Shown here in pieces: positions 9,257 to 17,955 of a DNA stretch of 64,000 nt. Below the pieces are notes generated by a model. It was not told the DNA's origin and searched no databases. It worked only from the letters and a program-made list of their open reading frames with translations. A program made the position numbers and the translations under genes. Positions within the stretch are counted from its first letter, which is position 1. Each line of letters begins with the position of its first letter. This DNA comes from an uncultured Ectothiorhodospiraceae bacterium (GTDB lineage: Bacteria > Pseudomonadota > Gammaproteobacteria > UBA6429 > Thiohalophilaceae), in the NCBI GenBank assembly GCA_947260005.1, contig CAMYOL010000007.1:406483-470482 (forward strand), written 5' to 3'.

Positions 9257-9961
9257 ATGTCGAATAATGATGAAACCCGCCCTGGCGTTGCCATTGATCA
9301 AGCCTTTAATGTTCTGGAAAATGAAGACACTCAGGCCCTGCTAAATTCACAGCTGGAACAATTGGCCCAGATGACCGATTCAACTCCGGCAGAAGATCGC
9401 CATACACTTGAACTTGATGTCGCCTCAAGTCAATTAGCCCTGGAAAATAAAAATGAAGCCTGGGATCTGGCCAAAAGCTGTTTTGAAAAATTTATTGAAT
9501 TGTCACTATGGCAAAAGGCCGTCGAGGCCTGCGATGTAATGTTCCAATGCGAAACGGATGATTCAATCATTGCATTAGCCAATGGTGTTTGGTTAGCCGT
9601 CACCTTCCCCATCAGTCCTGAGACCAGCGTGGCGATGTTACAACATATTATCGATGAAACCCCAGATAACTCTGACGGTGCCGCGGTCGCCGCGATAACC
9701 GCACATTATCTTGCCGATATACGTTGCGAGGGTGAAAAAGCCGAAAGCTTAAAATTCCTGGCCACACAAATGATCGCCCAGGTTGCCAAACGACATTCAC
9801 AAGTTAATGATCAGGAAATGCTGGAATTCTGGATCGAACGTATGGAGCTCAAAGACCCGGCGGTCTTTTTACCCAAGCTTGCCAAGGTACTGGATATCAT
9901 TATTAATGACAAATGGTGGTATGATCGTGACAAACTACGCCAACTCATACCTGATAATTGA
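9257..9961 (+). CDS. Conserved hypothetical protein, helical (TPR-like)
   Basis: The 234-residue acidic protein has no signal peptide or membrane segment and is predicted by eye to be all alpha-helical, with aromatic-rich repeats resembling degenerate TPR units (AWDLAKSCFEKFIELSLWQKAVEACD). The motif NDKWWYDRDKLR near the C-terminus is distinctive. I do not recognise a function. It precedes the DUF502 gene by 32 bp on the same strand and may be co-transcribed. The chosen ATG begins a clean MSNNDETRPG start, although the ribosome-binding site is weak. Confidence 0.72.
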   Translation: MSNNDETRPGVAIDQAFNVLENEDTQALLNSQLEQLAQMTDSTPAEDRHTLELDVASSQLALENKNEAWDLAKSCFEKFIELSLWQKAVEACDVMFQCETDDSIIALANGVWLAVTFPISPETSVAMLQHIIDETPDNSDGAAVAAITAHYLADIRCEGEKAESLKFLATQMIAQVAKRHSQVNDQEMLEFWIERMELKDPAVFLPKLAKVLDIIINDKWWYDRDKLRQLIPDN

Positions 9962-9993
9962 TAGCGGGTAACGGATCTTAGAAATATAATTCC

Positions 9994-10686
9994 ATGAGCG
10001 ATAAAAAAGACAAACCCAAATCCCATTTTTTTAGCCACGCCCAACGCAATATTTTAACGGGTATTCTTACGGTTATTCCGATCTGGTTTACCTGGGCTGT
10101 ATTTGAATTTGTTTTAAGACAACTCTCCAAGCTTGGCCTGCCGTGGGCAAAAACGTTTGCCAGAGGCATCGAGAAACACTCACCCAACATCGCTGAATTT
10201 ATTCAGGCGCCATGGTTACTAAATAGTCTGGCGGTAATATTTACCATTCTTGGTCTTTATATATTGGGCTGGATTACCACGCGTGTGATTGGTAAACGTT
10301 TACTTGGCATTTTTGAATATTTAATTCATAAGATTCCGATCGTACAATCCGTTTACAAAGCCGTGAAAAAGTTTCTATCCGTCTTACAAACTCAACCTGA
10401 TGACATTCAACGCGTGGTATTAATTGAATTCCCTTCAGAACATATGAAAACGGTCGGGTTTGTTACCAGAGTATTACAGGACGAAAAAACCGGGCAACAA
10501 CTCGCAGCCGTTTATGTGCCAACCACTCCCAATCCAACCTCAGGTTATCTGGAAATAGTGCCTTTGGATAATCTGGTGTCAACTGACTGGACAATGGATG
10601 AAGCCATGACATTCATTATTTCGGGTGGTGCGGTCGCACCGGATCATATTCGTTATGAAAATGATATTACAGATAACAAGGAATAA
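9994..10686 (+). CDS. DUF502 family membrane protein
   Basis: The 230-residue product is a DUF502 protein: a short basic N-terminus, a first transmembrane helix (about 19-42, NILTGILTVIPIWFTWAVF), a second (about 70-95) and then the family's soluble part with IPIVQSVYKAVKKF, VVLIEFP and VYVPTTPNPTSGYLEIVP. Family members are inner-membrane proteins of unknown function. It follows the helical hypothetical gene and converges with an FHA gene. Confidence 0.88.
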   Translation: MSDKKDKPKSHFFSHAQRNILTGILTVIPIWFTWAVFEFVLRQLSKLGLPWAKTFARGIEKHSPNIAEFIQAPWLLNSLAVIFTILGLYILGWITTRVIGKRLLGIFEYLIHKIPIVQSVYKAVKKFLSVLQTQPDDIQRVVLIEFPSEHMKTVGFVTRVLQDEKTGQQLAAVYVPTTPNPTSGYLEIVPLDNLVSTDWTMDEAMTFIISGGAVAPDHIRYENDITDNKE

Positions 10687-10724
10687 ACTTTTACCTTCCA
10701 GAAGTGCTCTAATTTCTCTATATT

Positions 10725-11123
10725 TTACTTCTTTTTCTTTTTACCTTTTTTTGTAACAAAAACACCTGGGATCCAGGTCTTTTGTAATTTTGTCGTCACA
10801 TCAAGGTTATCACGTTGGTCATCAATAAATTTAAAATTACTTTTGCCAATACGAATGATGTCCTTATCACTCAGACGACGAATGCTGACCCGCTCTTCAT
10901 TTACAAAACTATAATTAGTGCTGTCTTGATCATGTAAAAAATATTCGATTTTCTTTTTATCATCCGCACTCACCACTACCTCAATAATCGCATGGCATTT
11001 ACTTACCAATTCATCATCGAGGGTGATGTCGTTTTCTGGACCACGTCCTATAAGAAATTTCGTTTTTTCAATGACAAACCGCACACCAGCGTGATCATCT
11101 TGCATCAGAATGAGAGTGGCCAT
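10725..11123 (-). CDS. FHA-domain protein
   Basis: I prefer the ATG at 11123 (MATLILMQDDHAG), matching the start of the second FHA gene of this window; the frame is open from 11135. The 132-residue protein is essentially one forkhead-associated domain: LIGRGPENDITL, the Ser and His of SKCHAII, and the Asn of FVNEERV, which bind phosphothreonine peptides. A lysine-rich C-terminal tail (VTKKGKKKKK) follows. A related FHA gene at 12.8 kb and a kinase/phosphatase pair at 14.4-16 kb make phosphorylation-dependent signalling likely. Confidence 0.85.
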   Translation of the reverse strand: MATLILMQDDHAGVRFVIEKTKFLIGRGPENDITLDDELVSKCHAIIEVVVSADDKKKIEYFLHDQDSTNYSFVNEERVSIRRLSDKDIIRIGKSNFKFIDDQRDNLDVTTKLQKTWIPGVFVTKKGKKKKK

Positions 11124-11215
11124 GTAAAAGATCAAACCTTTTAAAGCAATAGATTAAAGCCATTAAGTATATTAAATTCATACGATGAAAACGAGCAGCA
11201 AAAGGAGATTGACCC

Positions 11216-11246
11216 AAAAAAAAGCCAGCAACGATGCTGGCCTTTT
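11216..11246 (-). terminator. Rho-independent terminator of the doxX-like gene
   Basis: GCCAGCA (11224-11230) pairs with TGCTGGC (11235-11241) around a four-base loop. On the minus strand the stem is followed by eight T residues (the A run at 11216-11223); on the plus strand by CTTTT, so it may work in both directions. It lies just past the DoxX-family stop codon. Confidence 0.85.
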
Positions 11247-11272
11247 CAGGTGTATAATATAATCAGTTGTAT

Positions 11273-11824
11273 TTATGTTTTGTTACTGCTTTTGGCCCTC
11301 GCTTTAGTCCGAGTTTTTGGCTTGGCCTTAGCTTTTTTCAATAAAACAATCGAATGGGCATCCAGGCTATGCTGACCCGCACCCACCGCAACAAACAGTA
11401 ACAAGCCACCGGCGATCGCCATGTTTTTCATAAATAAAATACTTTGTACCGGCTCAGCAAAATCAGAATGAAAGACTAACGCCGCTAACACGGTGAAAGC
11501 GGCTAATGAGACCGCCGCTTTGCGAGTTTGCCAACCCACTAACAGAGCTATGCCACCAACTAATTCAAGCAGAATGATAAAGGGCAACAGGAGCCCGGAT
11601 ACCCCCAACGATGACATATAAACCGTGGTGTCGGAATACGCGATAAATTTATCCAGGGCAAAATAGATAAAAAACAAACCCATCAAGCCTCGCGCCGTGA
11701 GTATACATAACTGTTCGGCTCCCCCTACCTTATCTAACATACGAGTTAGTAAGTGATTACTTAATACCAGCCACTTCGATGTTTGTTGCAGAGATGGCAC
11801 TAAAAATAATTTATTCAGAGCCAT
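11273..11824 (-). CDS. DoxX-family membrane protein
   Basis: The 183-residue protein has four predicted transmembrane helices between residues about 45 and 155, with the DoxX patterns ARGLMGLFFIYFALDKF, PFIILLELVGGIALLVGW and MKNMAIAGGLLLF. The C-terminal 25 residues are strongly basic (KAKPKTRTKARAK). DoxX-like proteins are linked to thiol/redox or quinone metabolism, but the exact role is unknown. It is divergent from a LysR regulator with a 94-bp gap, a layout that usually means the regulator controls it. Confidence 0.85.
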   Translation of the reverse strand: MALNKLFLVPSLQQTSKWLVLSNHLLTRMLDKVGGAEQLCILTARGLMGLFFIYFALDKFIAYSDTTVYMSSLGVSGLLLPFIILLELVGGIALLVGWQTRKAAVSLAAFTVLAALVFHSDFAEPVQSILFMKNMAIAGGLLLFVAVGAGQHSLDAHSIVLLKKAKAKPKTRTKARAKSSNKT

Positions 11825-11918
11825 TAGCTTTGTTCCCTCCCTGATTATAGGTCAGTTTTTTAGATTTAATAGTGCTTATTTTGCATTTATTTATCTATTT
11901 TTTTGATATATTTAGAGT

Positions 11919-12782
11919 ATGTCTCTGCATAAAGCGAATCTAGACGCCTGGCATGTCCTGCAAACGGTCATTGATGAGGGTGGTTTTGCGCAGGCCGCAA
12001 ATCAGCTACAGCGCAGCCAATCCGCGGTCAGTTATAGCATTGGCAAGCTGGAAGAACAGCTGCAACTCGAACTACTGACAATGCAGGGACGTCGTGCCGT
12101 TTTAACCGAGGCAGGCCAGTTACTGCTGGCCAGGGCGCGCTATTTACTGGCTGATTACCACCATCTCGTCGACTATGCGGATCACCTTCAACAAGGCCAT
12201 TCGACTGAAATTCGACTCTGGATCGATGGCCTGTACCCGCTACAACGATTACAACAGGCAATTTTGGCATTTCAAAAACAATCCACACAGACCAGACTGA
12301 GCATTGTGCACGGGTGCACCAATACTAATTTTGATGAGATGGATATCGTTATACACCGTCAGCAACGGTTTGATAAAAACCAACAACCGCTCGATGTGGT
12401 CGAATTAGTGGCCGTTGCTCACAACAATCACCCGCTGTTAAAACTGGACGTACCCATAGAACGCCCGTCATTAGCGCCATTTAATCAGGTGGTGCTCGAG
12501 TCTGATCCACAACAACAGGAAAACGCGCAGCAAAATTGGTCAGTGACCTCTGCGCAACAAGCCAAAGAGTATGTAATGCTGGGATTAGCCTATGGCTGGC
12601 TGCCAAAAGACATGGTGGAAAATGAGATCAAGTCTGGCATATTGGAAGCACTGCCCCTCGCCGACGGCCAGAATTATCAGGTCAGCCTGTATTTACAGTT
12701 GTTAGATAAAACCTCAGGTAACAAAGATGTACAGACTTTGAGTCAGTTGATTGAGCAGTCTGACAAAATTAATACTGTGTGA
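11919..12782 (+). CDS. LysR-family transcriptional regulator
   Basis: The 287-residue product begins with a winged helix-turn-helix (about 8-66): FAQAANQLQRSQSAVSYSIGKLEEQL is the classic LysR recognition region, followed by the linker helix (LTEAGQLLLARARYLL). The remaining domain is a periplasmic-binding-like effector domain. By the usual LysR rule it should control the divergent DoxX gene and itself from the AT-rich 94-bp gap. The effector is unknown. Confidence 0.92.
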   Translation: MSLHKANLDAWHVLQTVIDEGGFAQAANQLQRSQSAVSYSIGKLEEQLQLELLTMQGRRAVLTEAGQLLLARARYLLADYHHLVDYADHLQQGHSTEIRLWIDGLYPLQRLQQAILAFQKQSTQTRLSIVHGCTNTNFDEMDIVIHRQQRFDKNQQPLDVVELVAVAHNNHPLLKLDVPIERPSLAPFNQVVLESDPQQQENAQQNWSVTSAQQAKEYVMLGLAYGWLPKDMVENEIKSGILEALPLADGQNYQVSLYLQLLDKTSGNKDVQTLSQLIEQSDKINTV

Positions 12783-12809
12783 GTAAACCAGGGGGAAAAA
12801 CGTAGAAAA

Positions 12810-13250
12810 TTACTCGTCTTCGTCAGCAGTAATCAGGCTTAAGCGACGACTAAAATTCCAGGTTTGAGATTGGCTTTGCGAGGGTGTTTGATTGGGTAAT
12901 TCCAAATCAACTTCAACGGCGGCCAGTTCGGGCACGACACCTGAAGAATCAAACTTCATCGTCGTACGGCCAATGCGGACGATGTCTCCATCTTCTAGCT
13001 TGACTCGTGTTATTGGCTCATCATTAACATAAGTATGGTTTTTGCTGTTAAGATCTTCGATGTAGATATCAAAATTACCGGGATCGAGGATGCTCTCGAC
13101 CAACATTATGATCGCATGATGCTTGCTGGCGAATGAGCAGGGTAAACAGATGTCATTGCCTTGAGCCGAACGGCCAATTAGCGTGTGACGTTTATCTAAA
13201 GCGTACTTTATGCCAGGTGCTCCGCTGGCAAATTGTATCAGTGCAGCCAT
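12810..13250 (-). CDS. FHA-domain protein
   Basis: The 146-residue protein is a single forkhead-associated domain with the conserved LIGRSAQGNDICL, SKHHAII and LNSKNHTYVNDEPI elements (Arg, Ser, His and Asn of the phosphothreonine pocket) and a low-complexity Gln/Ser tail. It resembles the FHA protein at 10.7-11.1 kb and is probably a paralogue. It would be a reader of phosphothreonine marks laid by the kinase-like protein at 14.4 kb; that link is inferred from proximity only. Confidence 0.88.
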   Translation of the reverse strand: MAALIQFASGAPGIKYALDKRHTLIGRSAQGNDICLPCSFASKHHAIIMLVESILDPGNFDIYIEDLNSKNHTYVNDEPITRVKLEDGDIVRIGRTTMKFDSSGVVPELAAVEVDLELPNQTPSQSQSQTWNFSRRLSLITADEDE

Positions 13251-13400
13251 TTTTCCTCTCTAACCCTAGGTTTGGGGCATAACCTCAAAGGTCACCTATT
13301 AAAGAGGATAGACTATATCGTAATTGTTAAAATGTGTCACACGTCACACTTTTACGTATAAGCGTATACTTATACCTTTACCTACATTTATAATAATCGA

Positions 13401-14186
13401 TTACTGAAACAACCCTTCAAAAAACACCTTCATTTGCTGCCATGAATCCTCGTCAGCTTTTTTATTATATTCAAGCGGTAAACTAAATTTTTTACCAGCT
13501 GCAGTTGCTTCAGGATTGGTAAACGAATGTTTTGCCCCTTCTAAATTGACAAAACGAACATCGGCCTCAGCCTTTTTCATTTCCTGACGAAAAGCGATGA
13601 TTGACTCTGGCTTAACAAACGGATCATCTGCGCCATTAAAAACTAAAATCTTAGCTTTCACGTCTCCTTTTTTGGCCGGATGACTGGTTCCCAAACTGCC
13701 ATGAAAACTGACGACGCCCTTTAAATCTTTGCCTCGACGAGCCATTTCCAGGGCCACCCCACCGCCAAAACAGTATCCTATCGCAGCAATTTTATTCGCA
13801 TCGGTTATTTTATAGCGGGTAAGTTGCTTTATCGCTGCATCAAAACGCGCTTCTGCAACCGGCATATTATTTTTAACTTGTCCTGAAAATCGACCGGCAT
13901 CCTTGGGATGTTTTGCCAGTTTACCGTCACCATACATATCCAATGCAAAGGCGATATAACCCAACTCTGCTAATTGCCGGGCTCGAGAACGAGCATAGTC
14001 ATTATGACCCCACCATTCATGTACGACCAGGACCCCGGGACGCTTGCCTTTTTGCTTATTATCATAAGCAAGATAACCCGTTAATGTCGTGCCATCATGT
14101 TCATATTTAATTTGCTTACCAACGACCTTAGCCTGAACTGGATTCACGACAGCCAGCAAGATTAAACAATAAAATAATTTACGCAT
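13401..14186 (-). CDS. Exported dienelactone-hydrolase-family protein
   Basis: The 261-residue protein has a signal peptide (about 1-19, ending VQA) and an alpha/beta-hydrolase fold of the dienelactone hydrolase type. The nucleophile is Cys139 in GYCFGGG, with the Asp of FNGADDPF (187 or 188) and His220 in GAKHSF completing the triad; the HEWWG segment near residue 56 is also typical. Periplasmic members are carboxylesterase-like enzymes of unclear substrate. It stands alone, with a divergent kinase-like gene upstream. Confidence 0.88.
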   Translation of the reverse strand: MRKLFYCLILLAVVNPVQAKVVGKQIKYEHDGTTLTGYLAYDNKQKGKRPGVLVVHEWWGHNDYARSRARQLAELGYIAFALDMYGDGKLAKHPKDAGRFSGQVKNNMPVAEARFDAAIKQLTRYKITDANKIAAIGYCFGGGVALEMARRGKDLKGVVSFHGSLGTSHPAKKGDVKAKILVFNGADDPFVKPESIIAFRQEMKKAEADVRFVNLEGAKHSFTNPEATAAGKKFSLPLEYNKKADEDSWQQMKVFFEGLFQ

Positions 14187-14402
14187 TTTTCTAAAACCTC
14201 TCCGATTAACTCAAGTAAGCTGCTTAAATATGAGTGTTCGTATAAACGTCAATGCCATCATAGGCTACAAAATAGAATTCATTAATATTAGCCATGAACG
14301 ACAATGAATGCGAATAGTTAATACCATAAATTACGCTTTATTTGATCCTGATAATAAAACAGTTGGGTGGCAAAACATTGGATAGCGGCTTAGAATGAAG
14401 AC

Positions 14403-15131
14403 ATGGCAAAAGCGATAGCTAAAATTGACCACTTTAATCTGGCTGCTGGGCGAGTATTAGCTCGTAAATATGAAGTGATATCCCTGCTTGGCGGTGGCTG
14501 GGAAGGCGAGGTGTATCTCGTACGAGAAGTCGCCACAGGTATAGAACGAACCGCGAAGTTATTTTTTCCTCAACGCAACCTCCGCGACAAAGCGGTAAAA
14601 TTCTACGCAAAGAAATTACATAAATTACGTCATTGTCCCATCGTCATTCAATACAGCGCGCAGGATCAAATCACCGTCAAAGGTATCCCAGTCACTTTAT
14701 TAATCTCAGAATATGTCGAGGGTGAACTGCTTAGTCAATTTGTTGCCAGACAACCAGGTAAACGCCTGCAACCTTATCAGGCCTTACATGTGTTACATGC
14801 CCTCGCCTGTGGTATGGAAGCCGTACATCGTATTGGTGAATACCATGGTGATTTGCATACTGATAACATAATCCTGCAACGTTATGGTCTTGGCTTTGAC
14901 ATGAAATTAGTCGATTTATTTCAATCGCCGTCTTCAAAACGCACGGCCATCCAGGACGACACGGTTGAAATGGTTCGAATCTTTCACGAGATCTTAGGGG
15001 GTCAAAAACATTACGCTAAACAATCCAGGGCCGTTAAAGATATTATAAATGGTCAGAAACGAAGTCTCATTCTGAAAAAATTTCGCAGCGCAGCACAATT
15101 GCGTGAATACATCGAAACCATGCAGTGGTAA
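14403..15131 (+). CDS. Serine/threonine protein kinase-like protein
   Basis: The 242-residue protein has a compact protein-kinase fold: glycine-rich loop LLGGGWEGEVYLV (28-40), ATP lysine Lys52 in TAKLF, catalytic loop HGDLHTDN (148-155) and metal-binding Asp171 in VDLF, where DFG is replaced. The C-lobe is short and I cannot identify a clear helix-C glutamate, so activity is likely but not assured. A PP2C phosphatase gene follows within about 20-90 bp and two FHA genes lie upstream, the usual kinase/phosphatase/reader set. No type VI secretion genes are near. Confidence 0.83.
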   Translation: MAKAIAKIDHFNLAAGRVLARKYEVISLLGGGWEGEVYLVREVATGIERTAKLFFPQRNLRDKAVKFYAKKLHKLRHCPIVIQYSAQDQITVKGIPVTLLISEYVEGELLSQFVARQPGKRLQPYQALHVLHALACGMEAVHRIGEYHGDLHTDNIILQRYGLGFDMKLVDLFQSPSSKRTAIQDDTVEMVRIFHEILGGQKHYAKQSRAVKDIINGQKRSLILKKFRSAAQLREYIETMQW

Positions 15132-15149
15132 GCCACAAAGGATAGAACT

Positions 15150-15953
15150 CTGTCTTTAGATAACGGCTATACACAAACTGATTTAGATAAACCGATACGG
15201 CTAGACTTCACCAGTGGGATGGCCGTGTTATATACGCACCGCTCACCTGACAAAACCAGCGTTAACGAAGACTGTGCAGCTTTAATCCCCTATGATTCGA
15301 CCTCCGGAGTATTAGTCATCGCAGACGGTCTGGGTGGCCAACCTAATGGTGAAACGGCATCCAAAACCGCCATTGAATCTATCTCAACTTCTATATCAAA
15401 AGCCAGCACCACAGATATATCGCTACGTGAAGCTATCCTGGATGGCATTGAAAAAGCTAACCAACAAATCCTTAAACAAACTGGTGGTGCCGCCACAACC
15501 CTGGCAGCAGTCGAAGTTCAAGATAACCAGGTACGTCCTTTCCATATTGGCGATTCCATGATCATGGTCTGTGGCCAAAGAGGAAAAATAAAACTGCAAT
15601 CGATTGCGCATTCTCCTGTGGGTTATGCCGTTGAGTCTGGGTTACTTGATGAGGATGAAGCCATACACCATGAAGAACGTCATTTAATCTCTAACGTTGT
15701 GGGCGCTGATGATATGAGTATTGAAATAGGCAGCCAACGAAAACTGGATAAACATGACACGGTTATTGTCGCCAGTGACGGTTTATTTGATAATTTGTAT
15801 CTGTCTGAGATCACAGAGTTAATTCGCAAAGGTGATTTGGAATATGCGGCAACACAACTTGTTGAGCTAGCTCAACAACGAATGCAGGAAAAAGTAACCG
15901 ATCTTCCCTGTCATCCTGATGATTTGACGTTTATACTATTCAGACATCATTAA
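15150..15953 (+). CDS. PP2C-family protein phosphatase
   Basis: The product is a PP2C Ser/Thr phosphatase with metal-binding motifs NEDCAAL, VIADGLGGQPNGETAS, the HIGDS segment and VASDGLFDN. The first ATG is at 15219 (244 residues), but it has a poor ribosome-binding site, and the frame is open back to the kinase stop codon. A CTG at 15150 is preceded by AAGGAT at six bases, so a 267-residue form starting there is plausible; I annotate this longer form, with 15219 as the alternative. It most likely reverses the action of the upstream kinase-like protein. Confidence 0.85.
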   Translation: MSLDNGYTQTDLDKPIRLDFTSGMAVLYTHRSPDKTSVNEDCAALIPYDSTSGVLVIADGLGGQPNGETASKTAIESISTSISKASTTDISLREAILDGIEKANQQILKQTGGAATTLAAVEVQDNQVRPFHIGDSMIMVCGQRGKIKLQSIAHSPVGYAVESGLLDEDEAIHHEERHLISNVVGADDMSIEIGSQRKLDKHDTVIVASDGLFDNLYLSEITELIRKGDLEYAATQLVELAQQRMQEKVTDLPCHPDDLTFILFRHH

Positions 15954-15967
15954 TCTTATTAAACACT

Positions 15968-17263
15968 ATGTCTATACGATTCGGGCAGCTGAAAAAAATT
16001 CTCCTTGTAGCACTAACATGCCTTATATTCAGCATCAGTACAATCACTATATCTGATCCCCTCGAGCATGCTTCCGAGATTGAAATAATTATCGAAGCCC
16101 GGGATCAGACGGAGATGGTTGTCTCACATTATCCTGCCGACGGTGATACATTAATAATCTGGGTTGGATCAAGTTATAACTTTTCAAAACGTGCTTATCG
16201 AACCGCCCATCAGCTTGCAAAAAACAACCTGGAAGTCTGGCAAATTGATTTTGCTGAGGTGCTTTTCGAACCAAAAACATCGAATTTTATGCGTAATCTC
16301 GACGCCCAATACGTTGCCGATCTTATTTCTGCGGCGCATAACAAAACGGGTAAAAAAATTATTCTGTTAGCACGAGCTTATGGGGCGATCCCGGTGATGC
16401 GCGGGGCGACCTTGTGGCAACGACAAAACCCAGAGGAAAAATATTTATCGGGTGCAATTCTATTCTCTCCGGATTTTTTTAAAGCGATCCCGGAACTTGG
16501 CTTAGATCCGGAATATTTACCCATCACTAATCATACCACCATACCAACCTTTATTTTTCAAGGCGGACGACGCGGTACGGCCTGGCAATTTCCCCGTTTG
16601 CTAAAGATTATGACGGAATCAAATCAACACATCTATTATAAATATATGCCGGGGGTTGCAGGTGTCTTTTATCGGAATGATAGCGATCCTGCCGCAACCG
16701 AAATGTTACAACGCCTGCCCAGTTTTATACCGGATGTGGTCCATCTCCTGCAAAGTAGCCCGGACTTTTCTCCCCCTGAAAAATACCAGCAAAATAAAAA
16801 TGTTCAACACCAAACCTTATTGAACAGCAAGATTAAGGCCTTCAAGGGTAACTCGATTCCGCCACCCTTTACTCTGTTGGACAGCGACAAAAAAACTATC
16901 GTGATGGATAATTTTAAAGACAAGGTCACTGTCGTTAACTTCTGGGCCACCTGGTGCCCACCCTGTGTTGAAGAGATACCGTCGCTAAATCGACTTCGTC
17001 AAAAGATGAATGGCAAGCCATTTGAGTTAATATCGATTAATTATGCAGAATCCAGTCAGACCATCGATCAATTTTTAAAACAAATTAACGTTGAATTTCC
17101 TGTGCTGTTGGATAAAGACGGTTCAGTATCAACTAAATGGAATGTTGTCGCCTTTCCTTCGACTTTTATTATCGGTCCTGATGGTAAAATTCATTACGGT
17201 ATCAACGCAGCGATTCGTTGGGACGCTGATGAAGTGATTACCTTATTAAATTCTTTATATTAA
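15968..17263 (+). CDS. Exported alpha/beta-hydrolase-like / TlpA thioredoxin fusion
   Basis: The 431-residue protein has a signal peptide (about 1-29), an alpha/beta-hydrolase-like domain (about 38-265) and a TlpA/ResA-type thioredoxin domain (about 290-431) with FWATWCPPC (active-site Cys330 and Cys333) and the cis-proline segment VVAFPSTFIIG. In the hydrolase part the nucleophile elbow reads LARAYGA (134-140), with alanine where the catalytic serine is expected, so this half may be a binding domain. The thioredoxin half should act as a periplasmic thiol reductase. It follows the phosphatase by 14 bp, suggesting one transcript with the kinase and phosphatase. Confidence 0.85.
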   Translation: MSIRFGQLKKILLVALTCLIFSISTITISDPLEHASEIEIIIEARDQTEMVVSHYPADGDTLIIWVGSSYNFSKRAYRTAHQLAKNNLEVWQIDFAEVLFEPKTSNFMRNLDAQYVADLISAAHNKTGKKIILLARAYGAIPVMRGATLWQRQNPEEKYLSGAILFSPDFFKAIPELGLDPEYLPITNHTTIPTFIFQGGRRGTAWQFPRLLKIMTESNQHIYYKYMPGVAGVFYRNDSDPAATEMLQRLPSFIPDVVHLLQSSPDFSPPEKYQQNKNVQHQTLLNSKIKAFKGNSIPPPFTLLDSDKKTIVMDNFKDKVTVVNFWATWCPPCVEEIPSLNRLRQKMNGKPFELISINYAESSQTIDQFLKQINVEFPVLLDKDGSVSTKWNVVAFPSTFIIGPDGKIHYGINAAIRWDADEVITLLNSLY

Positions 17264-17300
17264 ATTAACCCTTTTTAGGTTCCCTGCACACTGCAAATCC

Positions 17301-17327
17301 ATCATGCATTTTGCATGATCGGTTTTT
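17301..17327 (+). terminator. Rho-independent terminator after the TlpA fusion gene
   Basis: ATCATGCA (17301-17308) pairs with TGCATGAT (17312-17319) around a three-base loop, with five T residues at 17323-17327. It ends the kinase-phosphatase-TlpA transcript. Confidence 0.75.
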
Positions 17328-17432
17328 AAACATTCTCCGAATGTTATTCATTAAGTACTTGAATTTATATAGATTCAACACCTGGCACAGAGTCTGCAAT
17401 ATCGTTATTGTCGATCACAAAAGGAGACTGAC

Positions 17433-17912
17433 ATGAAAAACATAACCTATATAATAAGTTTTATGATCTTTTCCGTCTTTAGCGGCGCTGCTATGGCAGC
17501 ACAAAAGACTCTACCAAGCTGCATTAGTAAGCACTACGGTGATAACTCCATTAACGCCGATCGTATAAAATTAAAAACACCGGAAATTGCTGAAGATGGA
17601 TCCGTTATTGGTGTGAGCATAAGAAAGGTTGAAGGCCTGACAAAAGGGGAATTTGTAAAAGAATTAAGTTTTTACAACGAGTTTCGAAAAGAACCCATTG
17701 CCACCTTTTTTCTATCGGAACATATGAAAAGTGATAATCTGAAAACACGAATCCGCTTACGTGAAAGCAGTAATATATATGCCGTTGCAACCTTAGACAG
17801 CGGAGAAGTGATTGGTGGCCAAAGCTATGTCAAAGTCACGATAGGTGGCTGCGGTGGCGGGGGTGATTTAAATGCACTGGGTAAAGCACCGCGAGTGTGT
17901 AGCCAGAAATAG
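17433..17912 (+). CDS. SoxY-like sulfur-carrier protein with C-terminal extension
   Basis: The 159-residue protein has a Sec signal peptide (about 1-23) and a beta-sandwich resembling SoxY: KLKTPEIAEDGSVIGVSI, a central beta region, and VKVTIGGCGG. In SoxY the Cys of GGCGG carries the sulfur substrate in thiosulfate oxidation and sits at the extreme C-terminus. Here Cys140 is followed by 17 more residues after GGCGG including a second cysteine (PRVCSQK). Neither SoxZ nor other sox genes are near, and the usual Tat signal is replaced by a Sec signal. AAGGAG precedes the ATG. I call it SoxY-like, not SoxY. Confidence 0.72.
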   Translation: MKNITYIISFMIFSVFSGAAMAAQKTLPSCISKHYGDNSINADRIKLKTPEIAEDGSVIGVSIRKVEGLTKGEFVKELSFYNEFRKEPIATFFLSEHMKSDNLKTRIRLRESSNIYAVATLDSGEVIGGQSYVKVTIGGCGGGGDLNALGKAPRVCSQK

Positions 17913-17955
17913 AATGCATTCTTAATCACATCTACCAGCAGGTTAACTAGAAATT

